Source: Bacteroidales bacterium (GTDB lineage Bacteria > Bacteroidota > Bacteroidia > Bacteroidales > F082). From it: a stretch of 64,000 bases of DNA. The stretch is taken from positions 1 through 64,000 of the forward strand of contig JAEEON010000028.1 of assembly GCA_016284305.1 (NCBI GenBank). The letters are read 5' to 3'. The notes below the pieces were generated by a model. It had not been told where the DNA came from. It was given only the letters and a program-made list of their open reading frames with translations, and ran no database searches. The translations under genes were made by a program, and so were the position numbers. Of this stretch, positions 1-8,992 are shown piece after piece; position 1 is the first letter of the stretch, and the number at the start of each line of letters is the position of its first letter.

Positions 1-513
1 ACCTTCGTTGCCCGTGGCGTGGATGTCAATCCTAAAGAACTTACCGATATCTTCATGGAGTCGTATCACCACGACGGCATCGCCGTGACCGAGGTCCTGC
101 AAAACTGCATGATCTTCTCCAACGGCGTGCATGAGAACATCACAGGTAAGGACGTCCGCGACGACATGCAAGTGAAATGCGTGCATGGCCAGCCGCTCAT
201 CTTCGGCAAGAACCGCGATAAAGGTATCCGTCTGAATGGCAACCACCTCGAAGTGGTCAAGATTGGTGAGAACGGCATCACCGAGAAGGACATTCTGGTT
301 CACGACAAGACCACCGAGGATACTGGTATCCACATGATGCTGGCCCACATGGCACCACCTCATTTCCCAGTCGCCATCGGCGTCATCCGCGACGTGAAAG
401 CCCCGACCTTCAACGACAGCCTCGATGAGGTCATCGCCAACGAAAAGGCTAACTCGAAGATCCACTGTATGGACGACCTGCTCAACAGCGGCTCCACCTG
501 GACTATCGAATAA
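1..513 (+). CDS. korB: 2-oxoacid:ferredoxin oxidoreductase, beta subunit (C-terminal part)
   Basis: The frame is open from base 1, so the N-terminus with the thiamine-diphosphate core lies upstream of the window; about 170 C-terminal residues remain. The text resembles the end of the beta subunit of 2-oxoacid:ferredoxin oxidoreductases (motifs LQNCMIF, then HFPVAIGVIRDV near the end). The family oxidatively decarboxylates 2-oxoacids to acyl-CoA with ferredoxin as acceptor in the cytoplasm. The 2-oxoglutarate enzyme is the most likely subtype in Bacteroidota, but substrate cannot be settled from the tail. A strong hairpin terminator follows directly, so this is the last gene of its operon. Confidence 0.8.
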   Translation, partial: TFVARGVDVNPKELTDIFMESYHHDGIAVTEVLQNCMIFSNGVHENITGKDVRDDMQVKCVHGQPLIFGKNRDKGIRLNGNHLEVVKIGENGITEKDILVHDKTTEDTGIHMMLAHMAPPHFPVAIGVIRDVKAPTFNDSLDEVIANEKANSKIHCMDDLLNSGSTWTIE

Positions 514-533
514 TCGTCGATTGATTTGAAATG

Positions 534-567
534 AAAAAAAATCCCGTTCATTTGAGCGGGATTTTTT
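534..567 (+). terminator. Rho-independent terminator after korB
   Basis: Arms AAAATCCCG (537-546 region) and CGGGATTTT pair perfectly around a 10-nt loop and run into a T tract. The T tract continues straight into a TATTTTTG promoter box. Confidence 0.9.
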
Positions 568-574
568 ATTTTTG
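567..574 (+). promoter_or_regulatory. Putative -7 box (TATTTTTG) for the flavin reductase operon
   Basis: Matches the Bacteroidota -7 consensus TAnnTTTG and begins on the last T of the korB terminator. A start site about 7 nt downstream would leave a leader of roughly 18 nt before the ATG at 599. No convincing -33 TTG at 19-21 bp. Confidence 0.5.
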
Positions 575-575
575 T

Positions 576-599
576 CAACTGAACAACTGAACAACTGTA
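576..599 (+). repeat. Octamer array CAACTGAA x3 before the flavin reductase start
   Basis: Two perfect and one near-perfect copy (576-583, 584-591, 592-599) lie directly against the start codon. Each unit carries TGA in the + sense; the 8-bp period moves it through all frames. Confidence 0.85.
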
Positions 600-1165
600 T
601 GAAAGTTCCTTTCAAACCCGGAACCCTGATTTGCCCCTTGCCCGCCGTAATGGTCACTTGCGGCGACTGTGAGGAGAACTATAATATTATCACCATCGGG
701 TGGACTGGAACAATTTGCTCTGACCCGCCGATGTGCTTTATCTCCGTGAGGAAAGAGCGTTATTCCTATGACATCATCCGAAAGAATATGGAGTTCGTCA
801 TCAACTTGACGACGGAGGAATTGGCCGCTGCCACCGATTGGTGCGGCGTGCGCTCGGGAAGAGATTATAATAAGTTCAAACAGATGCATCTCCATACCGA
901 GCCGGCGCAACTTGTGAAAGCTCCTTTGATTAAGGAGTCGCCATTGAACATTGAATGCAAGGTGGTGGAGGTGAAGGAACTTGGTTCGCACGATATGTTC
1001 ATCGCTAATGTGGTTGCCATCAATGCCGAAGAGAGCCTTATCGATAAAGGAACGGGAGCGTTTCAGCTCAACCATGCTAGGCCATTGGCTTATTCTCACG
1101 GAAAATATTACGGGTTAGGGGAGAAGATAGGGGGATTTGGGTTTTCGGTGAAAAAAAAGAAGTGA
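599..1165 (+). CDS. Flavin reductase family protein
   Basis: A 188-residue cytoplasmic protein of the FMN-binding split-barrel flavin reductase family. Visible family features are the early PLPAVMVTCGD segment, IITIGWTGTICSDPP, and the FVINLTTEEL segment followed by a Cys-containing DWCGVRSGRDYNKF stretch. These enzymes bind FMN and reduce flavin or act on small substrates; the exact role here is unknown. The ATG at 599 is chosen over an in-frame TTG at 572, because the latter sits inside the promoter and terminator tail. The T9SS thioredoxin-like gene begins 1 bp after the stop, so the two are probably co-transcribed. Confidence 0.85.
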   Translation: MKVPFKPGTLICPLPAVMVTCGDCEENYNIITIGWTGTICSDPPMCFISVRKERYSYDIIRKNMEFVINLTTEELAAATDWCGVRSGRDYNKFKQMHLHTEPAQLVKAPLIKESPLNIECKVVEVKELGSHDMFIANVVAINAEESLIDKGTGAFQLNHARPLAYSHGKYYGLGEKIGGFGFSVKKKK

Positions 1166-1166
1166 A

Positions 1167-2183
1167 ATGATGAGGAAAACCTTTTTTACAGCACTGTTGC
1201 TCATTGTATTTGCGATGACGTTAAGGGCTCAAACCCCTCCGACGATTGAGGATTTTTCTGTAGAGCTTACCAGTGGAGGGTCGCAATTGTGTTGGTGCCC
1301 CATTGTAGATGCTTCGTATTATAGAATTTACGAACGTATCGGCGATGTGCCATTCTCTCTCGTTGACAGTACCACAATGACATGTTTTGAGAATGAGAAT
1401 TATCATCCGACCATGGAGAATTGCTATTATGTCACCGCAGTGCTTGAAGATGGCTCGGAAGTTTCGTCAGAAGAACGCTGCATCGGTCCAGAAGCCTTGG
1501 ATTTCATGGCGGTTGACATTCATGGACAAGAGTTTGACCTTTTTGATATCCTTAATAAAGGACAATTCGTATTCATTGATTTTTTCAGCTATACTTGCTT
1601 TAATTGCCGCGAAGCAATGCCGTTTATCGTGGAATCGTATGCACGTTATGGCTGTAATACGGGAGATGTGTTTTATGTGGAGATAAACGCTTCCCATGGG
1701 GATGCATTATGCCAACTTTGGTGTGATGAATTTGGTGTTGAATACCCCACAATTAGCGCTGATGGTGGAGCGAGGAAGTTTTCTGCGCTTTATCATATTG
1801 ATGTCTCACCACATTTTACACTTATTGCTCCTGACCATTCCATCGTGTTGGATGGCGGTTATTCGGGTTTTGTTGTCACAGACTTGCAATCCATCATCGA
1901 TGCCTTTGAACCGCTTGGGATTAGAGTGCGGGACTGTAATACGAATGTAGCTGAGTTGGAGAATGAAGAAATCTCTATTTATCCCAATCCTGCCGACAGT
2001 TTTGTGAACCTGCCAGTGGTAGAATCCAGCATGATTCGTGTTTACAATGTCATGGGACAGTTGATGGAATCGTTTGTTGCAGAGGATTATCCGCATCGCC
2101 TTGTTACAGAATCCTATCCTGAAGGGGTGTATTCCGTTCAGGCTGAAGGAAAACATTTTGGTCGTTTTGTAGTTCAACATTAG
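1167..2183 (+). CDS. Secreted thioredoxin-like protein with T9SS sorting domain
   Basis: 338 residues: signal peptide 1-21 ending at LRAQ, a fibronectin-like stretch (about 25-105), a redoxin/thioredoxin-like domain (about 112-245) with a CFNC active-site motif at 144-147, and a C-terminal sorting domain (about 255-338) with IYPNPADSFVN and a closing LVTESYPEGVYSV. Predicted to be exported and attached to the surface by the type IX system, where it could reduce or exchange disulfides. The CxxC has FN between the cysteines rather than GP, as in DsbD-type C-terminal domains. A DsbD-like gene follows two genes downstream. Its real substrate is unknown. Confidence 0.8.
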   Translation: MMRKTFFTALLLIVFAMTLRAQTPPTIEDFSVELTSGGSQLCWCPIVDASYYRIYERIGDVPFSLVDSTTMTCFENENYHPTMENCYYVTAVLEDGSEVSSEERCIGPEALDFMAVDIHGQEFDLFDILNKGQFVFIDFFSYTCFNCREAMPFIVESYARYGCNTGDVFYVEINASHGDALCQLWCDEFGVEYPTISADGGARKFSALYHIDVSPHFTLIAPDHSIVLDGGYSGFVVTDLQSIIDAFEPLGIRVRDCNTNVAELENEEISIYPNPADSFVNLPVVESSMIRVYNVMGQLMESFVAEDYPHRLVTESYPEGVYSVQAEGKHFGRFVVQH

Positions 2184-2186
2184 GAT

Positions 2187-3485
2187 ATGAAAGAGATGTG
2201 TGGCAAATTGATCCTTGCGCTGAGCGGCGGCATCGACTCAATGGTGCTGGCCGATAAGCTGCTGAAAGCTAAAGCGGATTTTGTGGTGGCGCATTGTAAC
2301 TTTCACCTTCGTGGGGAGGAATCCGATGGCGATGAGCAGTTTGTCCGCGAATATGCTTCACAACATAGATTGATGATCTATGTGAAACATTTCGATACCG
2401 AAGACTACGCGAAGGTGCAGGGCGTCTCCATCGAAATGGCCGCACGTGAACTGCGCTATTCCTGGTTTGAGGAACTTCGTCAACAACTGAATTACGACTA
2501 TATCGCGGTGGCCCACCATGCAGATGACCAACTTGAAACTTTTTTTATTAATCTTCTGCGTGGTGCTGGAATAAAAGGCTTGAAAGGAATGCGACCTATC
2601 AACGGACACATCATCCGTCCGTTGTTAGACCTTTCAAGAGCCGACATCCATCAATATGCCATTGAAAATGGTCTGACTTGGCGTGAAGACCATACCAATG
2701 CCGAGACCCAGTTTCTGCGCAACAAGATCCGGCATGAGTTGCTTCCCGTCATCGACAGCATCTCCAAAGAGGGTAGGGCTTCCATCCTGAAATCCATCGG
2801 TCATCTCTCTTCAGAGAATGATCTCTATCGTGAATTGCTCAAAGAAAAGCTGTCTCAAATTGTGGAACAAGATGGCATGCTCCAACGCTTAAAGTATGAC
2901 ACCTTTCACCTTTCACCTTTCACCTTTCACTTCCTTTTTGAGTGGCTTCGGGACTATGGCTTCAACGAGGACCAAGTCCACTTCATTGATGAAGCGATGA
3001 ACGGCCAACCGGGAAAAGCCTTCTTGTCGCCAACCCATCGACTCACCATAGAGCGCGATGGCTTCGAACTTGTCCCAATTGCTCAACCAGCAGACCTTCC
3101 GCCGAAACTCAGTTATCAGCAAATCCAAATTAACGATTCGTTTGTCCTTGATACCTCCCCTCAAGTAGCCCAGCTGGATTGCGCTAAATTAACCTTCCCG
3201 CTGAGCTTGAGAAAATGGCAAGCTGGTGATCGTTTCCATCCCATTGGCATGAAAGGTTCCCGGTTGCTGAGCGACTTCCTTAAAGACCTGAAGCTGACCA
3301 CATGTCAGAAAGAGAAGGTCCATGTGCTGCTCACCTCAAAAGACGAGATTGTTTGGGTGGTCGGCTATCGCATTGATGAACGATTCAAAGTCACAAAAGA
3401 GACAAAAACTGTTTTGAAGGTCAAGATATTGGAATATTTTATTATTTTTGCAAGTTCGTTTTCAATGGAAACAATTCATAAATAA
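2187..3485 (+). CDS. tilS: tRNA(Ile)-lysidine synthase
   Basis: 432 residues. The PP-loop SGGIDS (about residues 14-19) and downstream HHADDQLETFFINLLRGAG identify the ATP pyrophosphatase core that joins lysine to C34 of tRNA-Ile(CAU), changing decoding from AUG to AUA. The C-terminal region contains the TilS substrate-binding domain (LRKWQAGDRFHPIGMKGSRLLSDF). Two oddities: residues 239-249 (TFHLSPFTFHF) are encoded by a TTTCACC heptamer array, and the stop codon lies in a 14-bp direct repeat that encodes the last residues ETIHK. Essential in almost all bacteria. The start is 3 bp after the preceding stop. Confidence 0.95.
   Translation: MKEMCGKLILALSGGIDSMVLADKLLKAKADFVVAHCNFHLRGEESDGDEQFVREYASQHRLMIYVKHFDTEDYAKVQGVSIEMAARELRYSWFEELRQQLNYDYIAVAHHADDQLETFFINLLRGAGIKGLKGMRPINGHIIRPLLDLSRADIHQYAIENGLTWREDHTNAETQFLRNKIRHELLPVIDSISKEGRASILKSIGHLSSENDLYRELLKEKLSQIVEQDGMLQRLKYDTFHLSPFTFHFLFEWLRDYGFNEDQVHFIDEAMNGQPGKAFLSPTHRLTIERDGFELVPIAQPADLPPKLSYQQIQINDSFVLDTSPQVAQLDCAKLTFPLSLRKWQAGDRFHPIGMKGSRLLSDFLKDLKLTTCQKEKVHVLLTSKDEIVWVVGYRIDERFKVTKETKTVLKVKILEYFIIFASSFSMETIHK
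2901..2930 (+). repeat. TTTCACC heptamer array inside tilS
   Basis: ACC followed by three TTTCACC units and a partial fourth. In this orientation none of the three frames has a stop; the array is translated as residues 239-249 in the linker between the catalytic and C-terminal domains. Confidence 0.95.
3443..3450 (+). promoter_or_regulatory. Putative -7 box (TATTTTTG) for the dsbD gene
   Basis: TAnnTTTG match within the last codons of tilS, 53 bp upstream of the dsbD ATG. No -33 TTG at the standard distance, so only a possible internal promoter. Confidence 0.4.
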
Positions 3486-3497
3486 CAATTCATAAAT
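3470..3497 (+). repeat. 14-bp direct repeat spanning the tilS stop codon
   Basis: AACAATTCATAAAT occurs twice back to back. The first copy supplies the TAA that ends tilS; the second reaches to 5 bp before the next ATG. Confidence 0.9.
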
Positions 3498-3502
3498 CTA
3501 AT

Positions 3503-5566
3503 ATGAAAAAATTCTGTTTTTCACTTTTGTTGGTGTTATTCACCATGTTCTCACTGAATGCTCAAGTGTTGGATCCTGTCCAATGGAAATTTGAGATTCA
3601 GGATCTTAATGACACCGAGTTCGAACTCGTGGCTACCGCCACTGTCGAGCCTATGTATCACATCTATTCTACCTCCATGCCTGAGTTAGGACCGTTGCCA
3701 ACGGTGTTCAACATTGAGCCTTCGGAGTATTTCGAGCCCATCGGCACCGGTTATGACCTTACAGAGGTGCCGCTTTTCCATGATGACATTTTCGAAGTGG
3801 ATTATCATCAGTTTTCGGGGACTGCCTCTTTTGGACAGAAATTCAAGAAGTTGAAGGATGGCCCGTTCCAACTTGTTGGAGAACTGGAATACCAGGCCTG
3901 CAAGGACGGTATGTGTGTCTCTCTCACTGAGGATATCGACATGACTTATGGCGACCAACAAGTTCTGAGTGGCGATGACGAGGATGCCGGTGTGGGTGGT
4001 CATGCCAAGTCGAACATCTGGAGCATGATTCTCGAAGCCATACTCTGGGGCTTCGCAGCCCTGCTTACGCCGTGTGTGTTCCCGATGATCCCGATGACCG
4101 TGTCGTTCTTCATGCATGGTGAAGGAGAGAGCAAGGCTCAAGGACGTTTCAAAGCCTTCATGTACTTCCTGTTCATCGTGTTGCTCTACACCCTGCCTAT
4201 TGCAATCATCATCTTGGTGACCTGGCTTGTGGGTGGCAACAGCGTTACGGCCGACATCTTTAACTGGCTCGCTACTCACTGGCTGCCCAACATCCTGTTC
4301 TTCTTGGTGTTCATGATCTTTGCCGCTTCTTTCTTTGGCGCTTTCGAAATCACTTTGGGAAGTAACATGGTAAACAAGAGCGACAGTAAGCAGAATACCA
4401 AGAACCTAGGCGGTATCTTCTTTATGGCCTTGACGTTGGTGCTGGTGTCGTTTGCTTGCACGGGTCCTATCGTAGGCACCGTGCTCATCAAATCCACCTC
4501 TGGCGAGTTCTGGGCGCCTATCGTGACCATGTTTGCCTTTGCAGTGGCCTTCGCATTGCCGTTTGCCTTATTCGCCTTCTTCCCGAACCTGCTACAGCGT
4601 CTGCCCAAGAGCGGTGGATGGCTTAACTCGGTGAAGGTGGTGCTGGGCTTCATCGAAGTTGCCCTAGGCTTCAAGTTCCTCAGCGTGGCCGACCAAACCT
4701 ATCACTGGCACCTGCTCGACCGAGAGGTATATCTTGGCATTTGGATCGTGTGCTTTACCCTGCTCGGCCTCTACCTGCTCGGCAAGATCCGCTTCAAAGG
4801 TGAGAAGGAAGTCAAGGAACTGGGCGTGTTCCGCCTGATCCTTATCATCATCGACTTTACCTTTGTCATCTATATGATTCCTGGAATGTGGGGTGCTCCT
4901 CTGAAGGCTCTTTCTGGCTATCTGCCGCCGAAACAGACCCTCGATTTCGACTTGAACCGTATCATTGAGGAGAACAGCGAGAAGGTGATTGACTATGTGG
5001 ATGCCAAATTCGCCAACATGGCGGTGGCTCCACAAGGCCAGACTCAAGCGGTTACCACAGCTACTTTCGACGAAGAGCCCAAGTATGCCGACCTGTTCCA
5101 CCTTGCCCATAATCTCAAGGGGTATTTCGACTATGACCAGGCGCTGGCATGTGCCAAGGTGGTTGGCAAGCCCATCTTCATCGATTTCACGGGTCACGGA
5201 TGCGTCAACTGCCGTGAGATGGAAGCCAACGTTTGGAGCGATCCACGGGTGAAAGATATGCTTCGTAACGACTTTGTAATCTGTGCCTTGTATGTTGATG
5301 ACAAGACTTCTTTGCCCAAAGAGGAATGGTACACCTCCACCTATGATGGCAAGGAGAAAAAGACCATTGGACGTAAATGGGCCGACTTCCAGATTTCCAA
5401 GTTCGGTACCAATGCCCAGCCTTATTACTGCCTGATGGATCATAACGGAAACTTGCTGATGAAACCACGAGCCTATGATCTTGACAAGGATGCTTTTGTG
5501 GCGTTTTTGAAAGAAGGTTTAAAGAATTTCCAGGAAGGGACGTTTTATCAGAAGGTGATTAACTAA
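3503..5566 (+). CDS. dsbD: Thiol:disulfide interchange protein, DsbD family
   Basis: 687 residues. Signal peptide 1-20; a periplasmic DsbD-alpha-like domain (about 22-155) with C133 and C138; about eight membrane segments (about 170-480) with the hallmark LTPCVFPMIP around C191 and a second cysteine in SFACTGPIVG; then a periplasmic thioredoxin domain containing HGCVNCREM. The family carries electrons from cytoplasmic thioredoxin across the inner membrane to periplasmic thiol proteins. The three-domain order is complete. Gene lies between tilS and an ABC exporter with small gaps and could supply reducing power to secreted proteins such as the CFNC protein at 1167-2183. Confidence 0.9.
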   Translation: MKKFCFSLLLVLFTMFSLNAQVLDPVQWKFEIQDLNDTEFELVATATVEPMYHIYSTSMPELGPLPTVFNIEPSEYFEPIGTGYDLTEVPLFHDDIFEVDYHQFSGTASFGQKFKKLKDGPFQLVGELEYQACKDGMCVSLTEDIDMTYGDQQVLSGDDEDAGVGGHAKSNIWSMILEAILWGFAALLTPCVFPMIPMTVSFFMHGEGESKAQGRFKAFMYFLFIVLLYTLPIAIIILVTWLVGGNSVTADIFNWLATHWLPNILFFLVFMIFAASFFGAFEITLGSNMVNKSDSKQNTKNLGGIFFMALTLVLVSFACTGPIVGTVLIKSTSGEFWAPIVTMFAFAVAFALPFALFAFFPNLLQRLPKSGGWLNSVKVVLGFIEVALGFKFLSVADQTYHWHLLDREVYLGIWIVCFTLLGLYLLGKIRFKGEKEVKELGVFRLILIIIDFTFVIYMIPGMWGAPLKALSGYLPPKQTLDFDLNRIIEENSEKVIDYVDAKFANMAVAPQGQTQAVTTATFDEEPKYADLFHLAHNLKGYFDYDQALACAKVVGKPIFIDFTGHGCVNCREMEANVWSDPRVKDMLRNDFVICALYVDDKTSLPKEEWYTSTYDGKEKKTIGRKWADFQISKFGTNAQPYYCLMDHNGNLLMKPRAYDLDKDAFVAFLKEGLKNFQEGTFYQKVIN

Positions 5567-5578
5567 TAGATAGAAAAG

Positions 5579-6355
5579 ATGAATGAAATCCTTCGTGTGG
5601 AGAGTTTGAGCAAGACTTTCAAACTCTCTCGCAAACAACAAAAGATTGAAAGGACTAATCGGAAGGAGATCCTTGCTGTAGATAACCTTTCGTTTACCGC
5701 CAACCAAGGCGAGATCTTCGGTCTGCTGGGTCCCAATGGTGCCGGTAAGACCACGACCTTGCGCATGTTGTCTACCTTGATCCGGCCCGATAGCGGCGAT
5801 GCCATCCTTGACGGCTGCAGTGTGGTGAACCAGCCCGAACAGGTACGTGGGAAGATCGGTTTCCTCACTTCTGAGTTGAAGTTGGAAGACTTCTTCACTC
5901 CCAACTATCTTTTCGACTTTTTCAGTCAGCTTCACCATGTTGATGAAGTTACAATGCGCCAACGCAAACAACAGATGTTCAATCGTTTCGGTATTGACAA
6001 ATTTGCTGAGGTAAAGGTGGCTAACCTCTCTACTGGTATGAAGCAAAAACTATCGTTAGTGATTTCGTTGGTTCATGCCCCCGACATCATCATCTTCGAC
6101 GAGCCCACTAACGGCTTGGATGTGTTGACAGCTCGTACTGTGACGGACTATTTGCAGGAACTGCGCTCAGAGGGGAAGACCATCATCCTCTCGACACACA
6201 TCTTCAGCCTCGTGGAACGGCTTTGCGACCGTGTGGGCATCATCATCGACGGCCGCATGATTGCCTGCGGAACCCTAGATGAGGTCTGCAACGGATTGTC
6301 ATTGGAAGACCGCTTTTTCGAAATCTACAAAGAAGTGAAAGGAGGTGAGGAATGA
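5579..6355 (+). CDS. ABC transporter ATP-binding protein (NatA-like)
   Basis: 258 residues, single nucleotide-binding domain: Walker A GPNGAGKTT at 51-59, signature LSTGMKQK at about 150-157, Walker B IIIFDEPTNGLD at about 170-181, and the switch histidine in ILSTHIF. Together with the overlapping permease gene it forms an ABC-2 type exporter. The closest named type is NatAB (sodium extrusion), but that assignment is only by resemblance. Stop overlaps the permease start by ATGA. Confidence 0.92.
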   Translation: MNEILRVESLSKTFKLSRKQQKIERTNRKEILAVDNLSFTANQGEIFGLLGPNGAGKTTTLRMLSTLIRPDSGDAILDGCSVVNQPEQVRGKIGFLTSELKLEDFFTPNYLFDFFSQLHHVDEVTMRQRKQQMFNRFGIDKFAEVKVANLSTGMKQKLSLVISLVHAPDIIIFDEPTNGLDVLTARTVTDYLQELRSEGKTIILSTHIFSLVERLCDRVGIIIDGRMIACGTLDEVCNGLSLEDRFFEIYKEVKGGEE

Positions 6356-7545
6356 AAAGCAACACCTGGACAATTATCAAAAAAGAATTCGCCCGCTTCT
6401 TCGGCGATCGTCAGCTATTGTTTACCTCGGTGATTATGCCGGGTTTGCTCATCTATATCATCTATACCCTCATGGGCAGTGGCATGACTAAAATGGCCAC
6501 AGAGGGAAAGGACGATCTGGTCATTGTCCGTGTAGAGAACTTACCTGAAAGCATGGCTCCCTTGATCCAAGGAATACCTGCTGTAGAAGTTTTGCAACAG
6601 CCTGTCTCACAAGAAGATATCGATGGACTTGAAAACAAGGATCTTAACATGGTGTTGATGCGTTTCCCTGAGGGATTCGATGAGAAGGTAGCTGTCTATA
6701 GCACGGAGAGTGGCGAGGCGGCTCCTAATGTGGAGATTTACTACAATTCGGCTAACAACGCTTCGGATCGCGTGTTCCAAATCCTTGAACACTCGCTCTC
6801 AGCATACGAGGACCAGCTTAGCAACCGTTTCGACATCAACCGCTCCGATGATGCGGAGGCTCAGTTTGACATGGCTAACATCGATGATGTGCTTGGTGGC
6901 ATACTCTCCAAACTTATCCCTATGCTCATCCTGATGATGATCTTCAGTGGAGTGATGGCTATTGCGCCCAGTAGTATCGCTGGTGAGAAGGAACGCGGTA
7001 CCATCGCCACCTTGTTGGTGACTCCGATGAAGAGAAATGAACTGGCCTTGGGTAAAGTGGTCTCACTGAGTGGCATGGCACTGTTGAGTGGCATCTCCAG
7101 TTTCATTGGTATCGCATTGTCGCTTCCAAAGATGATACAGGCCGATGCGGCTGGCATCGATTTGGGATTGCATTACACTACTTCAGACTATGTGGTGTTG
7201 CTGGTGATCATTTTGGCAACGGTGCTTATCATGGCCTCTGTAGTGAGCATCCTCTCAGCCCTGTCGAAAGATGTTAAAAACGCAGGCACCATGATCGTCC
7301 CCTTCATGTTGGTCGTGATGTTCTGCGGTTTGATGCCCATGTTCCAGAATGGCACGCCTGAGAGTTTGGTCGCCTACTTGATTCCGTTCTACAACTCCAT
7401 CCAAGTGATGACGGCCACCTTCGCCCATGAAATGACCTGGATGCCTGTTATCGTCACCTTGGCTGCTAATGTGGTCTATACCGGCATTGCTGTATGGGTT
7501 CTTACCCGTTTGTTTAACAGCGAGAAGGTGATGTTCTCGAAATAA
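6352..7545 (+). CDS. ABC-2 type transporter permease (NatB-like)
   Basis: 397 residues. One membrane helix near the N-terminus (about 20-42), a large extracytoplasmic domain (about 45-175), then five helices from about 185 to the end, the ABC-2 permease plan. The SSIAGEKERGTIATLLVTPM segment at the first core helix is the family's conserved loop. Works with the ATPase at 5579-6355, with which it overlaps by 4 bp. Substrate unknown. Confidence 0.9.
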   Translation: MKSNTWTIIKKEFARFFGDRQLLFTSVIMPGLLIYIIYTLMGSGMTKMATEGKDDLVIVRVENLPESMAPLIQGIPAVEVLQQPVSQEDIDGLENKDLNMVLMRFPEGFDEKVAVYSTESGEAAPNVEIYYNSANNASDRVFQILEHSLSAYEDQLSNRFDINRSDDAEAQFDMANIDDVLGGILSKLIPMLILMMIFSGVMAIAPSSIAGEKERGTIATLLVTPMKRNELALGKVVSLSGMALLSGISSFIGIALSLPKMIQADAAGIDLGLHYTTSDYVVLLVIILATVLIMASVVSILSALSKDVKNAGTMIVPFMLVVMFCGLMPMFQNGTPESLVAYLIPFYNSIQVMTATFAHEMTWMPVIVTLAANVVYTGIAVWVLTRLFNSEKVMFSK

Positions 7546-7554
7546 ATTGATGAG

Positions 7555-7579
7555 ATAATAGTATCATATATACTATTAT
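7555..7579. terminator. AT-rich hairpin between convergent genes
   Basis: Nine-bp perfect arms ATAATAGTA and TACTATTAT around a 7-nt loop, directly after the permease stop. Confidence 0.6.
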
Positions 7580-7589
7580 AGGGAAAATA

Positions 7590-7618
7590 GTAGAGACGCC
7601 ACACAACGACGTCTCTAC
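7590..7618. terminator. GTAGAGACG-family hairpin, bidirectional terminator
   Basis: Arms GTAGAGACG and CGTCTCTAC around an 11-nt loop, 10 bp before the 3' end of the convergent dipeptidase gene. The same 29-nt element with a compensatory base-pair change lies at 47208-47236. Confidence 0.8.
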
Positions 7619-7628
7619 TTTCATTTTA

Positions 7629-8990
7629 TTACTCAGCAAAATGTTGATAGAATGCGATGATTGTCTCGATGCCCTTGTAGAAATGGTCGAGGCGGTAATT
7701 CTCGTTGGGTGAATGGATGGCGTCCTCGCCAAGGCCAAAGCCCATGAGAATCGACTTGATGCCCAGCACTTTTTCGAAGGTGGAGATGATCGGGATGGAT
7801 CCGCCGGAACGCATCGGGATGGGCTGTTTGCCGTAGGTGTCCATGTAAGCGGCCTCGGCAGCTTTATAAGCTGGCAGGTCGATGGGGCAACCGTAGGCCT
7901 GTCCGCCATGTAACGGGGTGACCTTCACGGTGACGTATTTGGGCGCGTTCTTCTCGAAATAGTTCTTCACCAGCTTGGCAATTTTCTCGTGGTCTTGGTT
8001 CGGAACCAATCGGCAGGAGAGTTTGGCGTAGGCTTTGGAAGGAAGCACGGTCTTGCTGCCCTCGCCAGTATAGCCGCCCCACATGCCGCAAAGGTCGAAG
8101 GTGGGACGGATGCCCACGCGCTCGATCTTGGTGTAGCCTTTCTCGCCACGGAGAGCCTTCACGCCAAGGCTGGCTTTGAAGTCTTTCTCGTTGTAAGGAG
8201 CCATGTTGAGCAACTGACGCTCCTTGCGGGAGCTGGTCACCACGTCATCGTAGAAATGAGGGATGGTGATGTGGTTGTTCTCATCCATGCATTTGGCAAT
8301 CATCTCGCAAAGGGTGTTCAGCGGGTTGGCGACGGCTCCACCAAAGATGCCGGAGTGCAAGTCGGCGTTAGGACCGGTGACTTCGATCTCCCAATAGGCA
8401 AGACCTCTCAGTCCAGTAGTGATCGACGGAACATCGCTGGCAATCATCGAGGTGTCGGAGACCAGGATGATGTCTGCCTTTACCAGGTTCTTGTATTTAA
8501 CAATCCATTTTGCAAGGCTGCCCGAGCCGATCTCTTCTTCACCTTCGAGCATGAACTTCACATTGCAGGGGAGGGTGTTGGTCTTGACCATGGTCTCGAA
8601 TGCTTTGGCGTGCATGAACGACTGGCCTTTGTCATCGTCAGCGCCACGTGCCCAGATCTTGCCGTCTTTTACTACGGGCTCAAAAGGCTTGGTGTTCCAT
8701 AACTCGATGGGATCGACAGGCATCACGTCGTAGTGGCCATATACCAACACGGTGGGTTTCTTCGGGTCAATGATCTTCTCGCCATACACGATGGGGTTGC
8801 CGTCGGTGGGCATCACCTCAGCTTTGTCGGCTCCTGCCTTCAGCAGGTGTTCGCGCCAACACTCTGCGCAACGGATCATGTCGGGTTTGTGTGCTGCCTC
8901 CGAGCTGATTGAAGGAATGCGGATCAGTTCAAATAGTTCCTCAAGGAAACGATCTTTGTTTTCTTTGATGTACTTGTCGGTGAGTTTCAT
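7629..8990 (-). CDS. M20 family dipeptidase
   Basis: 453 residues, cytoplasmic (no signal peptide). Metal-binding and catalytic text of M20 peptidases is intact: VYGHYDVMPVD with H86 and D88, ARGADDDKGQ with D119/D120, LEGEEEIGS with E151-E153, then VSDTSM and a late EDAIHSPNE. The insertion after residue 200 is the usual lid and dimerisation domain. It resembles the carnosinase/CPG2-like branch that hydrolyses dipeptides. Immediately upstream of the start codon lies a four-unit octamer array instead of a recognisable ribosome-binding site. Confidence 0.93.
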   Translation of the reverse strand: MKLTDKYIKENKDRFLEELFELIRIPSISSEAAHKPDMIRCAECWREHLLKAGADKAEVMPTDGNPIVYGEKIIDPKKPTVLVYGHYDVMPVDPIELWNTKPFEPVVKDGKIWARGADDDKGQSFMHAKAFETMVKTNTLPCNVKFMLEGEEEIGSGSLAKWIVKYKNLVKADIILVSDTSMIASDVPSITTGLRGLAYWEIEVTGPNADLHSGIFGGAVANPLNTLCEMIAKCMDENNHITIPHFYDDVVTSSRKERQLLNMAPYNEKDFKASLGVKALRGEKGYTKIERVGIRPTFDLCGMWGGYTGEGSKTVLPSKAYAKLSCRLVPNQDHEKIAKLVKNYFEKNAPKYVTVKVTPLHGGQAYGCPIDLPAYKAAEAAYMDTYGKQPIPMRSGGSIPIISTFEKVLGIKSILMGFGLGEDAIHSPNENYRLDHFYKGIETIIAFYQHFAE

Positions 8991-8992
8991 GT

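Noticed and set aside
572-598. TTG start 27 bp upstream for the flavin reductase
   Set aside because: It lies in the terminator/promoter sequence; the ATG at 599 matches the family N-terminus.
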